Shown here piece by piece: positions 53,874 through 63,478 of a stretch of DNA of 64,000 nt. The position numbers were made by a program, and so were the translations under genes. The stretch is from positions 558,001-622,000 of the forward strand of contig OY730175.1 of the NCBI GenBank assembly GCA_963422465.1, written 5' to 3'. This DNA comes from Lichina pygmaea. Its lineage: Eukaryota; Ascomycota; Lichinomycetes; Lichinales; Lichinaceae. The first letter of the stretch is position 1; every line of letters begins with the position of its first letter. The notes below the pieces were generated by a model, which made no database searches, was not told the DNA's origin, and was given only the letters and a program-made list of their open reading frames with translations.

Positions 53874-54084
53874 TCTCACGTGATACCGCGGTAGATGACT
53901 GCTGTTCTACCGTGGTAGATCCACGTGACCTACCGATCTGGAAACCGCACGGATGGACCGAGCCTCGTGGGCAGTCTAAATTCTACCTACCCAACACACA
54001 GTGTAGCCAGCGGGTAGGTAGAGAAAATTTTCCTACCTACTGGCTAGTGGCTACTGCACTTACCTACCGCGGTATCACGTGAGA
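53874..54084. mobile_element. Fold-back / MITE-like element with 21-bp perfect terminal inverted repeats
   Basis: The ends (53874-53894 and 54064-54084) are exact inverted repeats starting TCTCACGTGATACCGCGG. Inside are further palindromes: a TACCG(C/T)GGTA box followed by CACGTG near 53910-53935, and a hairpin with arms around 54004-54021 and 54033-54046 (GGGTAGGTAG / CTACCTACTGG) separated by about 11 bp of AAAATTTT-type sequence. There is no coding capacity. A lone terminal-repeat-like piece recurs at 54286-54305. No target duplication is certain, because the ends themselves are palindromic. Confidence 0.7.
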
Positions 54085-54285
54085 CCTAATTGGATCATCA
54101 CCTTCGAGTCGAAATCTGCGTGTCGCAATATTATATTAGAAGACACTTCCGCAATGGGAACCGTCGAGCTGCCTAGCTCGTCTGTTGGGTAGCTGGTGCC
54201 GTGCGTACGTAAGCGATACTGAGGGTTTGAAGGTATCGAAGTAGACCGTGCTTGCCAGTCACATGGGCCCATGTATATCTGCCTG

Positions 54286-54305
54286 CCGCGGTATCACGTG
54301 CTACC
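54286..54305 (-). repeat. Isolated terminal-repeat fragment of the fold-back element
   Basis: GCCGCGGTATCACGTGCTAC resembles the right end of the 53874-54084 element, about 200 bp further on. Either a half-copy or a shared binding-site-like motif. Confidence 0.5.
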
Positions 54306-55234
54306 AACCCTAGATCCTACCGCCTCGTGGGAGTTCGACCACTCTTTTTGTCTGTCTTACGTACGATATCGCTCACGTGATATTATATGTCCCAATCACC
54401 AAGCAGTCCTCTACTTGTAGCCAATGCTCGTACTCAAGGACCACTTAAGCTTTGCATAGATGGAAGTGACAGACTGGCAGTCAGCCATTGACATCATCCT
54501 GTGCAAAGTCTTCTGATGGTCATATATGTAGCACAAACACCAGTAAGGTCTGGTCCCAGACTCAGTGATCAACATGTGTCTGCTGGGCTGCTAGTCCAGC
54601 GCATCAGAAGACATCCCCACACTTGCAACCTGACCTTGTACGTCACACGATGCGCTACCGTGGCTGCGTAAGGCCTCATCGCTGTGGCAGGTACGTCTTC
54701 ACACGCCCTTCCCGAGTCCTAATAGGAAGATACCCACCGCCTTGTTATATATGTACGTGCGCCCCCAACAAGGCTCAATCTGAGCATCTCAACTCTCAAG
54801 GGCTCGTCCTGAGGTCTCATCACGTCATCCGGCACCAAATGATCCAGTATACAAGCATACAGCTGGCACAACACTGACTTCGTTGACGTGAACTCTGCTA
54901 CACATACTCGGGCTAAGAACTCTCGTAAAAAACAGAACAGCAGGAGAGTCAAGTCCTTGTAATTTTCAGAGCATCTACTTGCACTTGCTGCTTTACAGTA
55001 AAGGAGTACTCCGTATAGACGTAAGCCTGTGGCTGTAGCAGTTCTTCCTACGTACTACACACCCTCGTACTTCTCTCGGGACCAAGGTGGCTCTGGAATC
55101 AACACATGTAGATGCTGCTATTCGTACCGTATGGAAAACAACTCGCAAAGTGTCAAGGGTTGCTACCAAGATGAATACCAGAGCCTCTTCGTTGTCTGCT
55201 GTAAGAATAAAGTAGAAATATACCCGTCTCGCTG
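54306..55234. other. Intergenic; no gene seen
   Basis: Spacer before lipoyl synthase. AT-richer and without coding signal; a GTACTCCGTATAGACGTA motif lies near 55004. Confidence 0.45.
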
Positions 55235-56664
55235 TCAAGACCCTCCGAGCCCAATACTCTCGTCTGTGCGCCTCGACGGCGCATCTCCCGCATCACCATC
55301 CCTAGGCCCAGCCCCGCCTCTCCTCTTCTTGAGCACATTCTCGATAAAGGCCTCGCCGGCCTTGTACGAGCTGCGCACGAGCGGGCCGCTGGCGCAATAC
55401 AGGAAGCCGAGCTCGAGAGCACGGTCTCGCCAGAGATCAAACGTTCGAGGAGACACGTATTCTGCCACGGCCATGTGTCGCTTTGTCGGGCGCATGTACT
55501 GCCCGAACGTGATCACGTCGACGGATCGAGAGCGTAGGGCTGCAGAGAGGACGATGATTAGTCACGGACGTGGACCCGGGAAAGAGATTCGAGGGCAGAT
55601 GGAGTGGAGAAGCATGTAAAATGACAATGGATCGCACCTCGAAGGGCTTCCCAGATCTGTTCTTCAGTCTCTCCCAAACCCAGCATGATGCTCGTCTTCG
55701 TGATCAGCCCGTCCCTAGCCTGCTTGGCCGCTTCCAGCACGTCGAGGCTCTGCCGGAACTTTGCCCGTCGATCTCGCACAAACGGCGTCAAAGCCTCCAC
55801 CGTCTCGATGTTGTGCGCGTACACGTCGAGTCCGCTCCGGGCTACAACGTCGACCATGCCAAGATCACCGCCGAAATCCCCGGTCAAGGCCTCGACGAGG
55901 ATCGACGGCGCCTTCTGCTTGATCTTGCTGATGGTCTCGGCAAAGTGCCGCGCTCCGCCGTCCACGAGATCGTCGCGGTCGACCGACGTCAGGACCACGT
56001 ACCCCAGCCCCCACCGCGAGAGGGCCTCGGCTGTGTGCTCGGGCTCGTGAGGATCCAGCGGCGGCGGTGCCTTGGACGTCTTGACGGAACAGAATCGACA
56101 GCCCCGCGTGCACGTGTCGCCCATCAGCATGATCGTCGCCGTCGCGGCCGCCTTTGACGAGCCGCCCCAGCAGTCGGAGATGTTGGGACAGCGGGCTTCT
56201 TCGCAGACTGTCGGGCACGACTGTCAGGACTTCGACCAGCGAAGCGAGATGGAAGTCCAACCTGTGTGGAGGTTGAGCCCGCGCAAGTCCGACTTGATCT
56301 TCTTGTAGTTCTCTCCCGCCGGCATCGCCGTCTTCAGCCATTCCGGTAAACGTGTGATCTCTCGCTTCCTGCCCTTGGGCCCCACCATGGCCGTGCGTAA
56401 GGCATAAGCATCTTCTGGTGAAGTGATCTTTTCAGCGTCCTCCGACGGCCCTGAAGATACGAATTCTGCAAAGGTCGGCCCTGCATTGAGCTTGTCTCGG
56501 AATGAGGTGGGCATTCGTCGTGGTGGCGACGCTGCTGCTGGTGGTTGAGGGGCGGCGGTGGCGAACGACCGCGAGATGACCGTCACCTGGCGATGAGCTC
56601 TCTTCGGTGCCCATATCGACTGCGACGAGGCGCGACAGCAACACCTCGCCCCTGCAGCTGCCAT
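55235..56664 (-). CDS. LIP5: Lipoyl synthase, mitochondrial (radical SAM)
   Basis: Three exons: 56664-56262, 56207-55638 and 55539-55235, giving 425 aa. A basic, Arg/Ala-rich presequence leads to [29 protein letters not shown] and the auxiliary cluster motif C136EEARC141PNISDC147. The radical SAM motif follows, C167TRGC171RFC174. Later come [28 protein letters not shown] and RSSY at 380-383, whose serine completes the auxiliary cluster. The enzyme inserts two sulfurs into octanoyl groups, the step after LIPB. The ATG at 56664 begins the presequence; one at 56760 is also in frame. Divergent from RSM22. Confidence 0.93.
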
Positions 56665-56907
56665 TTCGATGGACGAGAGGATGGTCGATTTTGCGACGGT
56701 CGCAGGAATTGTTGATCTTAGACCCTTGGAACCGCACCGGATCCGAGGAGCATTGGTCATGTGATAAAGAACAGGAGACGAACAACAGAAATCCGTTAGA
56801 TTGCGGCGCTTAGTTTATCCGGTGACCGACGGCGGCAGGGGCGGGTGATTTGTTGCACCAACAAAACAGCTTCTCTGAGCCGCCGTTAGCAGTTTCAAAC
56901 CACCAAA
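56665..56907. promoter_or_regulatory. Bidirectional promoter, LIP5 / RSM22
   Basis: The 243 bp between the start codons must serve both genes (147 bp if the upstream LIP5 ATG is used). Two Fe-S-dependent mitochondrial functions are thus placed head to head. No specific factor site is evident. Confidence 0.5.
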
Positions 56908-59577
56908 ATGCCGGCGGCAGCCTCGCCCACGACAGTATGCCTGTCTTGCAGACTTCGGTTGCTCGCAGGGGCGAGGAATCGAGCTACGCGCTCGTCGTTG
57001 GCGTCGGCGGTGAGAGGCTCGAGACAGCCACTCCCTCGATTACTTTCGACGACGACTGTGAGATACCGACCCTCGGCGACGCAGACTGAGGATCAGTCGT
57101 CAAGAACACCGTCCGGGCCTCGGCTGGATGCCGCGGGAGTGCTGGTGGAGCAAGACTCCAGCTATGTGTCACCGCAGGATCTCGGACAGGCCAAGGGTGA
57201 CGGAGTTGACCTTCGCGACACGAGCAGACATCGGTCCGTTCAAGACAGCGGCGTGGGTGGAGGGCTCGGACATCACTCTGAGCGCTTACAGCAAGATATC
57301 GCAGCGGCATTCAACGCTCAAGCGAATATTGATGAAGACCCCGAGTATGAGCCGGAGGAGGACGAAGAAGTCGAAGAAGACGAGGAAGAAGATCGGGAAG
57401 AAATTGACGACGATCCACCAGACCAGTACACGGACATGCAGGAGCACAATGCTTACAGCGCCTATGTTGAACGGACCCACCCCCTGACAGTAGCCGGAAG
57501 ATTCGCTACGACGCCAGGGACAATCGAGCTGCCACGAGAGGCCATGGTCGACCCAATAAAGGCCCTGTTGAGTGGTTCATCCAACAAGCACATTTCTGAG
57601 ATCGCCCACCGGGAGCTTGGTGGCCCAGGTCTTCCGTTTTCGCCGGCTACTCCGTTGTCAGGTTACAACTTACCCCAAACCCCCATCAAGCTGCAGGCGT
57701 CACAGAGCCGTATGGGCGAGATTGAAGGCGATGTCTACCTGGCGGCAGTCATGCCTGGGACATACGCAGCGGTGACGAGCACCCTGGTCGAAGTTCGCAA
57801 GCGGCTGGGAAGCCAATGGCTTCGTGATCTTCTGCTGAGAAGAAGGGGCCCGCGAGTCCTGGACGCTGGAGCCGCTGGAGCCGGGGTTCTCGCCTGGCGA
57901 GAGGTTCTCAAAGCCGAATGGCGGGCGATGCGAGATACGGGTCGCCGCCTGCCGAGCGAGACTCCTCTGGGAAGCTCTACCATCGTCACGGGCTCGGCGG
58001 CTTTGCGTCGCCGCGCCAGCCACTTCCTCGAGGACGCGACATTCCTGTCGCGACTTCCCGACTACGTTCACATGACCGATACACCGCCGAAGTCGAATAA
58101 TCACAACATTGGTCTCGGGGATGACGCCCCGCGGCGGAAGCAGTTCGACGTCATCATCGCCCCGCATACGCTCTGGCCGCTCCAGCATGCATGGCAGCGC
58201 AAGTTCCAGGTGAACAATCTCTGGTCGCTGCTCGATCCAGACGGAGGTGTCCTCATTCTCCTGGAGAAGGGCCTGCCAAGGGGATTCGAGGCCATTGCCG
58301 GGGCGAGGCAGTTGTTGCTTGACAAGCATATCCCAGAGGGAATTGCCAGCTCTTCGGATGCCGAAACGGCGGCGGAGGCTGATGTCGGCGGCATGATCGT
58401 CGCTCCGTGCACGAACCACGCCGAGTGTCCGATGTACCCGGCGCCGGGAGGAACTACTCTGGGACGGAGAGACTACTGTCACTTTTCCCAGCGCTACCTT
58501 CGACCGTCTTATCTCCAGCGGATTCTGGGTGCGAAGACAAGGAACCACGAGGACGTCGAGTTTAGCTACGTTGCGGTCCGAAAAGGACGTGATCATAGGA
58601 TGGACTCGGGTCTCGTACAAGGGCAGGTGGCCGCCGATGCCTCTTTCGCCGGACACGAAGAGACTGGAGCCCTGGAAGGAGAAGCCAGAAGACTGCAGGA
58701 GTCATCAGCATCGTCTTCCTCAGTTCTCGTCGAGGGAAAGCTTTCCCAGGAGACATCGCCGTCGGTCGAATCCATCGCCGAGCAAGACTCGCAGAAGGAG
58801 GCACAGCCAGCAAAGGAAGACCCAGGAGTAGCAGTCCCCGTTCAGATGCTGAGTCTCCCGCGTTTGGTCCGCCCGCCGTTGAAACGCAAAGGTCACGTCA
58901 TCTTTGACGTGTGCACCCCTGCAGGCCGACTCGAGCGGTGGACCGTACCACGATCGTTCAGCAAGCAGGCATTCCGTGACGCGCGGAAATCGCAATGGGG
59001 CGATCTCTGGGCCTTGGGCGCCAAGACACGCGTGGGGCGGAGAATTCGACTAGGACGGGAGTTGGCAAGACAGAACAGCAAGGCCAACGATCAGGACGAA
59101 GCCGAAGACGAGGAAGATGATGGAGACGAAGATGAGAACGAAGACGAGGATATCGAAGACATGCGCGGCGTCGCCGGCATTCGACGACCAGGTCAGAAGC
59201 GACCCCGCGGGGGCGCACGTACCAACAACAGCAAGAGCAGCGAGAAGGACGAGGGCGACGCGCTGCGCGACCTCAGAGGAAGATCTAAATCTAGCACGCC
59301 GCGCGAAACAAAAGTCGAGAGGAGGGGATCGGAGAAGATGGTCCGACGGGTGGAACGCAAGAAGCGGAAAGCCCAGCTAGTGCTGGAGAAGGGTGACATC
59401 GGCGGCGATGCTGCTGCCGCCGCCGCCGTCGCTGGAGCTGGGGCAGGGGCAGGTCATCCTCTCGTCGTCAAGACGCGGACGAGGAACAAAAGGGGCAGGG
59501 GACGAGCCCTCGGGCGCGGAAGCAAGGAACGTCAGGAAAGTGAGATGTCTCTCGAGGGCGCTATGGGGCTGGATTAA
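56908..59577 (+). CDS. RSM22: Rsm22 / METTL17-type mitoribosome assembly factor
   Basis: Intronless, 889 aa. An Arg/Ser-rich mitochondrial presequence is followed by an acidic linker, then the methyltransferase-like fold: VKARMPGTY-type AAVMPGTYAAVTSTLVEVRKRL, RVLDAGAAGAGVLAWREV (motif I) and FDVIIAPHTLWPLQHAWQR. The four cysteines expected to bind a 4Fe-4S cluster in Rsm22/METTL17 are present at 501 and 507 (CTNHAEC), 524 (YCHFSQRY) and 669 (DVCTPAGRLERW). The C-terminus is Lys/Arg/Glu-rich and repetitive. Family members act in small mitoribosomal subunit assembly and so in mitochondrial translation. Divergent from LIP5. Confidence 0.9.
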   Translation: MPAAASPTTVCLSCRLRLLAGARNRATRSSLASAVRGSRQPLPRLLSTTTVRYRPSATQTEDQSSRTPSGPRLDAAGVLVEQDSSYVSPQDLGQAKGDGVDLRDTSRHRSVQDSGVGGGLGHHSERLQQDIAAAFNAQANIDEDPEYEPEEDEEVEEDEEEDREEIDDDPPDQYTDMQEHNAYSAYVERTHPLTVAGRFATTPGTIELPREAMVDPIKALLSGSSNKHISEIAHRELGGPGLPFSPATPLSGYNLPQTPIKLQASQSRMGEIEGDVYLAAVMPGTYAAVTSTLVEVRKRLGSQWLRDLLLRRRGPRVLDAGAAGAGVLAWREVLKAEWRAMRDTGRRLPSETPLGSSTIVTGSAALRRRASHFLEDATFLSRLPDYVHMTDTPPKSNNHNIGLGDDAPRRKQFDVIIAPHTLWPLQHAWQRKFQVNNLWSLLDPDGGVLILLEKGLPRGFEAIAGARQLLLDKHIPEGIASSSDAETAAEADVGGMIVAPCTNHAECPMYPAPGGTTLGRRDYCHFSQRYLRPSYLQRILGAKTRNHEDVEFSYVAVRKGRDHRMDSGLVQGQVAADASFAGHEETGALEGEARRLQESSASSSSVLVEGKLSQETSPSVESIAEQDSQKEAQPAKEDPGVAVPVQMLSLPRLVRPPLKRKGHVIFDVCTPAGRLERWTVPRSFSKQAFRDARKSQWGDLWALGAKTRVGRRIRLGRELARQNSKANDQDEAEDEEDDGDEDENEDEDIEDMRGVAGIRRPGQKRPRGGARTNNSKSSEKDEGDALRDLRGRSKSSTPRETKVERRGSEKMVRRVERKKRKAQLVLEKGDIGGDAAAAAAVAGAGAGAGHPLVVKTRTRNKRGRGRALGRGSKERQESEMSLEGAMGLD

Positions 59578-60558
59578 CTTAGGTGTAGTGGGGAGAGCCT
59601 GAGCGGGAACATAAGGGGGTGGGGGGGTGTTCCGGCTCACTGGGGAGGAGGACTGTTGTGTCAAGGACTATTGTGTCAAGGACTGCTGTATCAAGGACTG
59701 CTGTGTCAAGGGACGTACGTACTATAAAAGAGACACTATAAGAAGAAGAACATCTACCTTTGGATAGTGCTGGCCAGGCACCGCAGAAGGAGGTTTTTCA
59801 CCCTAGCAGGCCTAGGGTTTTCCTTGCTTAATTTTCATAGCTGACCCAGCATAGTCTAGATAACTAGCACTAGAATGGAGTAGGAATACCAATTACCAAT
59901 TACATCTACCCTTCTTTCAAGACCCAACAGGACTGGAAAGAAACTAAAGTGGACGGTGTGTAGCACAGATAACAGACATGGGCAGAGAATAGAACACGTC
60001 CCCCCCCCTCTCCCGTGTCTTCCTTTTGTCACTCGGATCTTTCTTCGTCCTCCCTCATATCCTTGAATTCACTTGTAGAAATTCCACCTCTCATCCAGAG
60101 ATTCAGTTGGCTGCATCCTTATCTCTTGTTGTACTTCCGTAGGTGGTCGGTGGTTGGTGGTTGGTGGTTGGTAGTTGCTGGTGGTTTGCAAATGTCAAAC
60201 GCACTAGCATGTACGGGGTACACGTACGTAGTTCGTACATACCTAGCACGACAATGTGACGAGGGAGTTGCGCTTCTTTCTGTCAACAGCAATCCTAGAC
60301 GGAAGTGATTACTCAGGACAAAAAGAGAAGCTAAAAATAAAATCGTGGGGAGGACGCAGAGATGGTGGGAATGAAGCTGAAGAGGGAGAGGAGAACTTCT
60401 ACCAGCTACAGACTGCGCATCTTGCTCGAGGCTTCCTAGTCTTGAAGGAACGCCACCGAAAAGAAAAGGGGACGGGAGTGCGTGGATAGAAGAATAATGA
60501 AGATCGATTCAGATTCGTAGTGTCAGTCAGGTCCCCTGCCACAGGATACGTGTCGCGC
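59578..60558. other. Spacer with old LINE tail and simple repeats
   Basis: Between convergent RSM22 and the phosphotransferase. It holds a CAAGGACTGTTGTGT-type tandem (59656-59710), an old LINE tail and a GGTTGGTGGT run (60145-60185). No gene seen. Confidence 0.5.
59789..59903 (+). mobile_element. LINE 3' tail, old copy with a different simple tail
   Basis: Diverged match to the 3' UTR end of the LINE family (GGTTTTCCTTGC, CATAGCTGACCCAGC, CTAGAATGGAGTAGGAAT), ending in an ACCAATT repeat instead of (TCAA)n. Confidence 0.7.
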
Positions 60559-62419
60559 TCATCGATTCTTCTTGAGGTCGGTGTTCGAAGAAGTAGCAGT
60601 GCCTCTGCCGTCTTCGGCCGTGGGCACGTACGGATGCTTGATGGTGAGACACCATATGTCGAGATAGTCGCAGATGGCGAAAATGACGTCAATCTGGTTT
60701 GTTGTGAGGTTTTTGTGATGTCAGCTGAAAGGCGCTGTGTGTTTGGCTCGGGGATGAAAGCTGGGTTGTAACAACAACCAGGAAAGGGAGTGGATGGCAA
60801 GATGGACTTACGACAAAGCTCCCGTAAACACCCATCGCGAGACCCAGACACATAAAGACGAACGCAACTTGGTATACACCTCCGGCAGTGCCGTTCCCGT
60901 CATCTCCTTCATTCAGACTGGCCTGGCCAAGAGCGCTGGGCCAACCGACACCAAGGTAATGGGTCAGCCAGGGACCCAGAGAGTCGATCACGGCCGCGGC
61001 CAGGGGCCAGACGAGCACGTTATGATACGGAAACTCGGATTTGACGAGATGTGCCGTGATGATCTGGCCGACGGCGTATGCGTTCATGAGGCCGACATAG
61101 AACGCAAAGGGGACCAGGTGATGGTGGAGGATGTCTGGTTGCAGTAAGAGATAGAGGGTGATCAGCGCCCAGGAGCTCACGATTGGGACGAGTCCCTGCA
61201 TGGCCGGGCCAACGGGCTCATTGCGGCTCTGGCGGGAACGGGCAACGAGCTTGCAGCTTTGCATGGGGTGGGCTCGTCAGCATAATCTCGATCCAAAGAA
61301 AGTAGGCGTTGCTCTATAGAGGATGGGTGCAGACAAGAGCAGCAGTTACCTTGACACGGTGTTGTAGACGAGCACAACTCCTCCATAGAACATGTACCAC
61401 AAAGTGAAAGGCAGATCGTACAGCTCCTGAGGAATGAAGCCGTATTTTGGAATGCCGAGGGTCTTGAGCGCCGATTGCTGCCACACGTGCGCGCCTCCAA
61501 GGAAAGCCGTCACGGCAAATACAAAAACCAGCGTCAGAATGCCCTCAACGGGTCCAGAGATGACGCCGAGCGTCAAGGTATGTGTGTGATATTCTTCCCA
61601 CGTTTGGACGTAGAATGTAACCAGGGCTGGAGGCTGTCAGTGCTGAGATGGCTCGCTACTAGGCGTGGCGCATTACCTCCAAACAGAGTCAAGACCGTCA
61701 GCCAGTCCTGACCCAGGTTCATGACCCCTGCAAAGAGCATGACCTCAAGCGTCGTGTTGCACGCATCAACGCCTAGGGAGTAAAATCAATTCTTAGCAAC
61801 ACTTCTGACGAATGTCCTGTTTCTTGGTTGACTGTGCGCATGATGCCTACCATGATCGAACAGTTCCCCCAGCGGCCCGCTCTGATGCGTTCTCCGCGCT
61901 TGCGTTCCATCAACGGCGTCAAAGGTTTGATACAGGAACAGTCCAACAGCCCAGCTCACGTACACCCAAGGCGGACAATCCTGATCAAGCGTAGGATTGT
62001 ACCACAGCAGGGTCAAAAAATTTATGATGACGAACGAGAAGCCAGTCAGGGTGATCTGCCAGAAAAAGGTACTACGTCAGCTTGAGCCATCTTCGACCTT
62101 GGCATGGTTGAATAGGCTGGGCAAGTGGGCACGTACGAGATTCGGACTATTCCGGAGTTGAACAAAGCGTTAGACGATGACTAAAATGCCCAACTTCCAC
62201 CCTCAACTCCAGACAAGACGCTTCGTGCATGGAGACTCGAGGAGCTCTAGTATCGACTCAGGCGGCAAACTCGACTTACGCCATAGACACTGGGAACAAT
62301 TTGATTGCGACATTGGTGTAAAAGGGCTTGAGCACGTATCGGGAGAGCAATGAACGGTCCACCCCAGAGTATTTATACTCCTTAAGGTGGCGAAGTTTGT
62401 TCTGGCGGATGTAGCCCAT
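60559..62419 (-). CDS. sn-1,2-diacylglycerol choline/ethanolamine phosphotransferase
   Basis: Seven exons: 62419-62280, 62146-62137 (only 10 nt), 62055-61851, 61772-61677, 61626-61350, 61256-60812 and 60693-60559, giving 435 aa. It begins MGYIRQNKLRHLKEYKYSGVDRSLLSRYVLKPF. The CDP-alcohol phosphotransferase motif is complete: D99-G100-x2-A103-R104-x8-G113-x3-D117-x3-D121. Several membrane helices follow, with ILHHHLVPFAFYVGLMNAYAVGQIITAHL and the end ICDYLDIWCLTIKHPYV. This is the Cpt1/Ept1 family, the last step of the Kennedy pathway in ER/Golgi membranes; choline versus ethanolamine preference cannot be read from sequence. The 10-nt exon supplies Pro-Asn-Leu of the conserved APNLITLTG segment. 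Confidence 0.92.
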
Positions 62420-62763
62420 CACTGGTTACCTCAGGATGACGAGGGGTGTCCTTGAAATGAGAATGAGCGGATGATTCCAAAAAGTCAATGGGGAGGAGGG
62501 ATTGAATATATCAACGTCTGAATAGTGAGACTATAGCATCGTGAGCGGATATTTGTGGGTCTGTACGCACCGTATGTAGCAGATGCTCGTTCATCGAATT
62601 GCTGTCATATGATTCTTCAAGGAGCAGCTTACTACAATATGACTAATGTGGAGCCATCCTTAGTTTCAAAGGCCTGGACGTAGCACAAGGACTTGTCCAT
62701 TTGGTACCGTACGTACGTACGTACCCGTGCCGCTTCTTTGCACCCTCCGGAGGAGCAGCTCAA
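62420..62763. promoter_or_regulatory. Promoter side of the phosphotransferase gene
   Basis: No gene seen. A GTACCGTACGTACGTACGTACC palindromic run lies at about 62703-62724. Confidence 0.4.
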
Positions 62764-62821
62764 CACAAATGTTAGGCTCAACGCAAATCAGTTTCCTACC
62801 CAGTGCTACGTTACTGTTAAA

Positions 62822-63067
62822 GTCTGATACAATTCAAATCAAAGAGGTCAAGCGGCATGCGATTCGAAGCTCATGACTGTTGAGCGGCCAGGCGACTGGT
62901 CAGCGTGCGGCGTCGGCGTCGTACGGAAGAGGCTCCCAGCGAGTAAGACTCTTGATTCTCTGAGTGTCGCTATCTGACAGTGTAATTTACGAGTACAGGA
63001 AAATTCTCTTCATCTCACGTGACCTCGGCTCTGGCAGCGAGGGGTCTCTCCCACCCCCCAGGTCAAC
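62822..63067 (-). repeat. Dispersed repeat D, copy 2
   Basis: Inverted partner of 47514-47750; the LINE target site lies 26 bp beyond its edge. It includes TCACGTGACCTCGGCTCTGG and GGCCAGGCGACTGGTCAGC. Confidence 0.7.
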
Positions 63068-63105
63068 AGTTACGTACCCCTGAAAATATTGTAAGTCTAC
63101 ACTTT

Positions 63106-63465
63106 GCATGTTGTTCTAGAGTGCCCACGCCTGCAGCGAGTACGCCGCAGTCTTTACACTGCGACTGCTACTACTGACTACCAGGTGATCATCTCGCGCC
63201 CGCGGCCCGCCGCCGCCCTCACCTCGTGGATCCTACGCCACGGAGTTCTCTCCCAGTTCTCCTGGGCTCAGGAGCAGCTGGATACTGGTTACTAACCAGT
63301 CACTCCCCCATGTTCTACAGATTACTCGAGAGGATAGCGCTGCCTGAGGCGCTGCAGGGAGAGGTTTTTTACTCGGTTGAGTTTTCCTAGCCTAATTCCA
63401 TAGTTGACCCAGCGTAGCCTAGATACACTAGTGCTAGAATGGTGTAGGAATTCAATCAATCAATC
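63106..63465 (+). mobile_element. 5'-truncated LINE, very young copy with target duplication
   Basis: Exact 13-bp target duplication AAGTCTACACTTT at 63093-63105 and 63466-63478. It encodes the last 60 or so residues of the same LINE protein as at 17.4 kb (HVVLECPRLQRVRRSLYTA to LDTGY), identical there at the protein level with a single base difference seen over about 190 bp, then the 3' UTR and a (TCAA)n tail. Only five C mark the place of the 21-bp poly-G in the other copy. Confidence 0.92.
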
Positions 63466-63478
63466 AAGTCTACACTTT

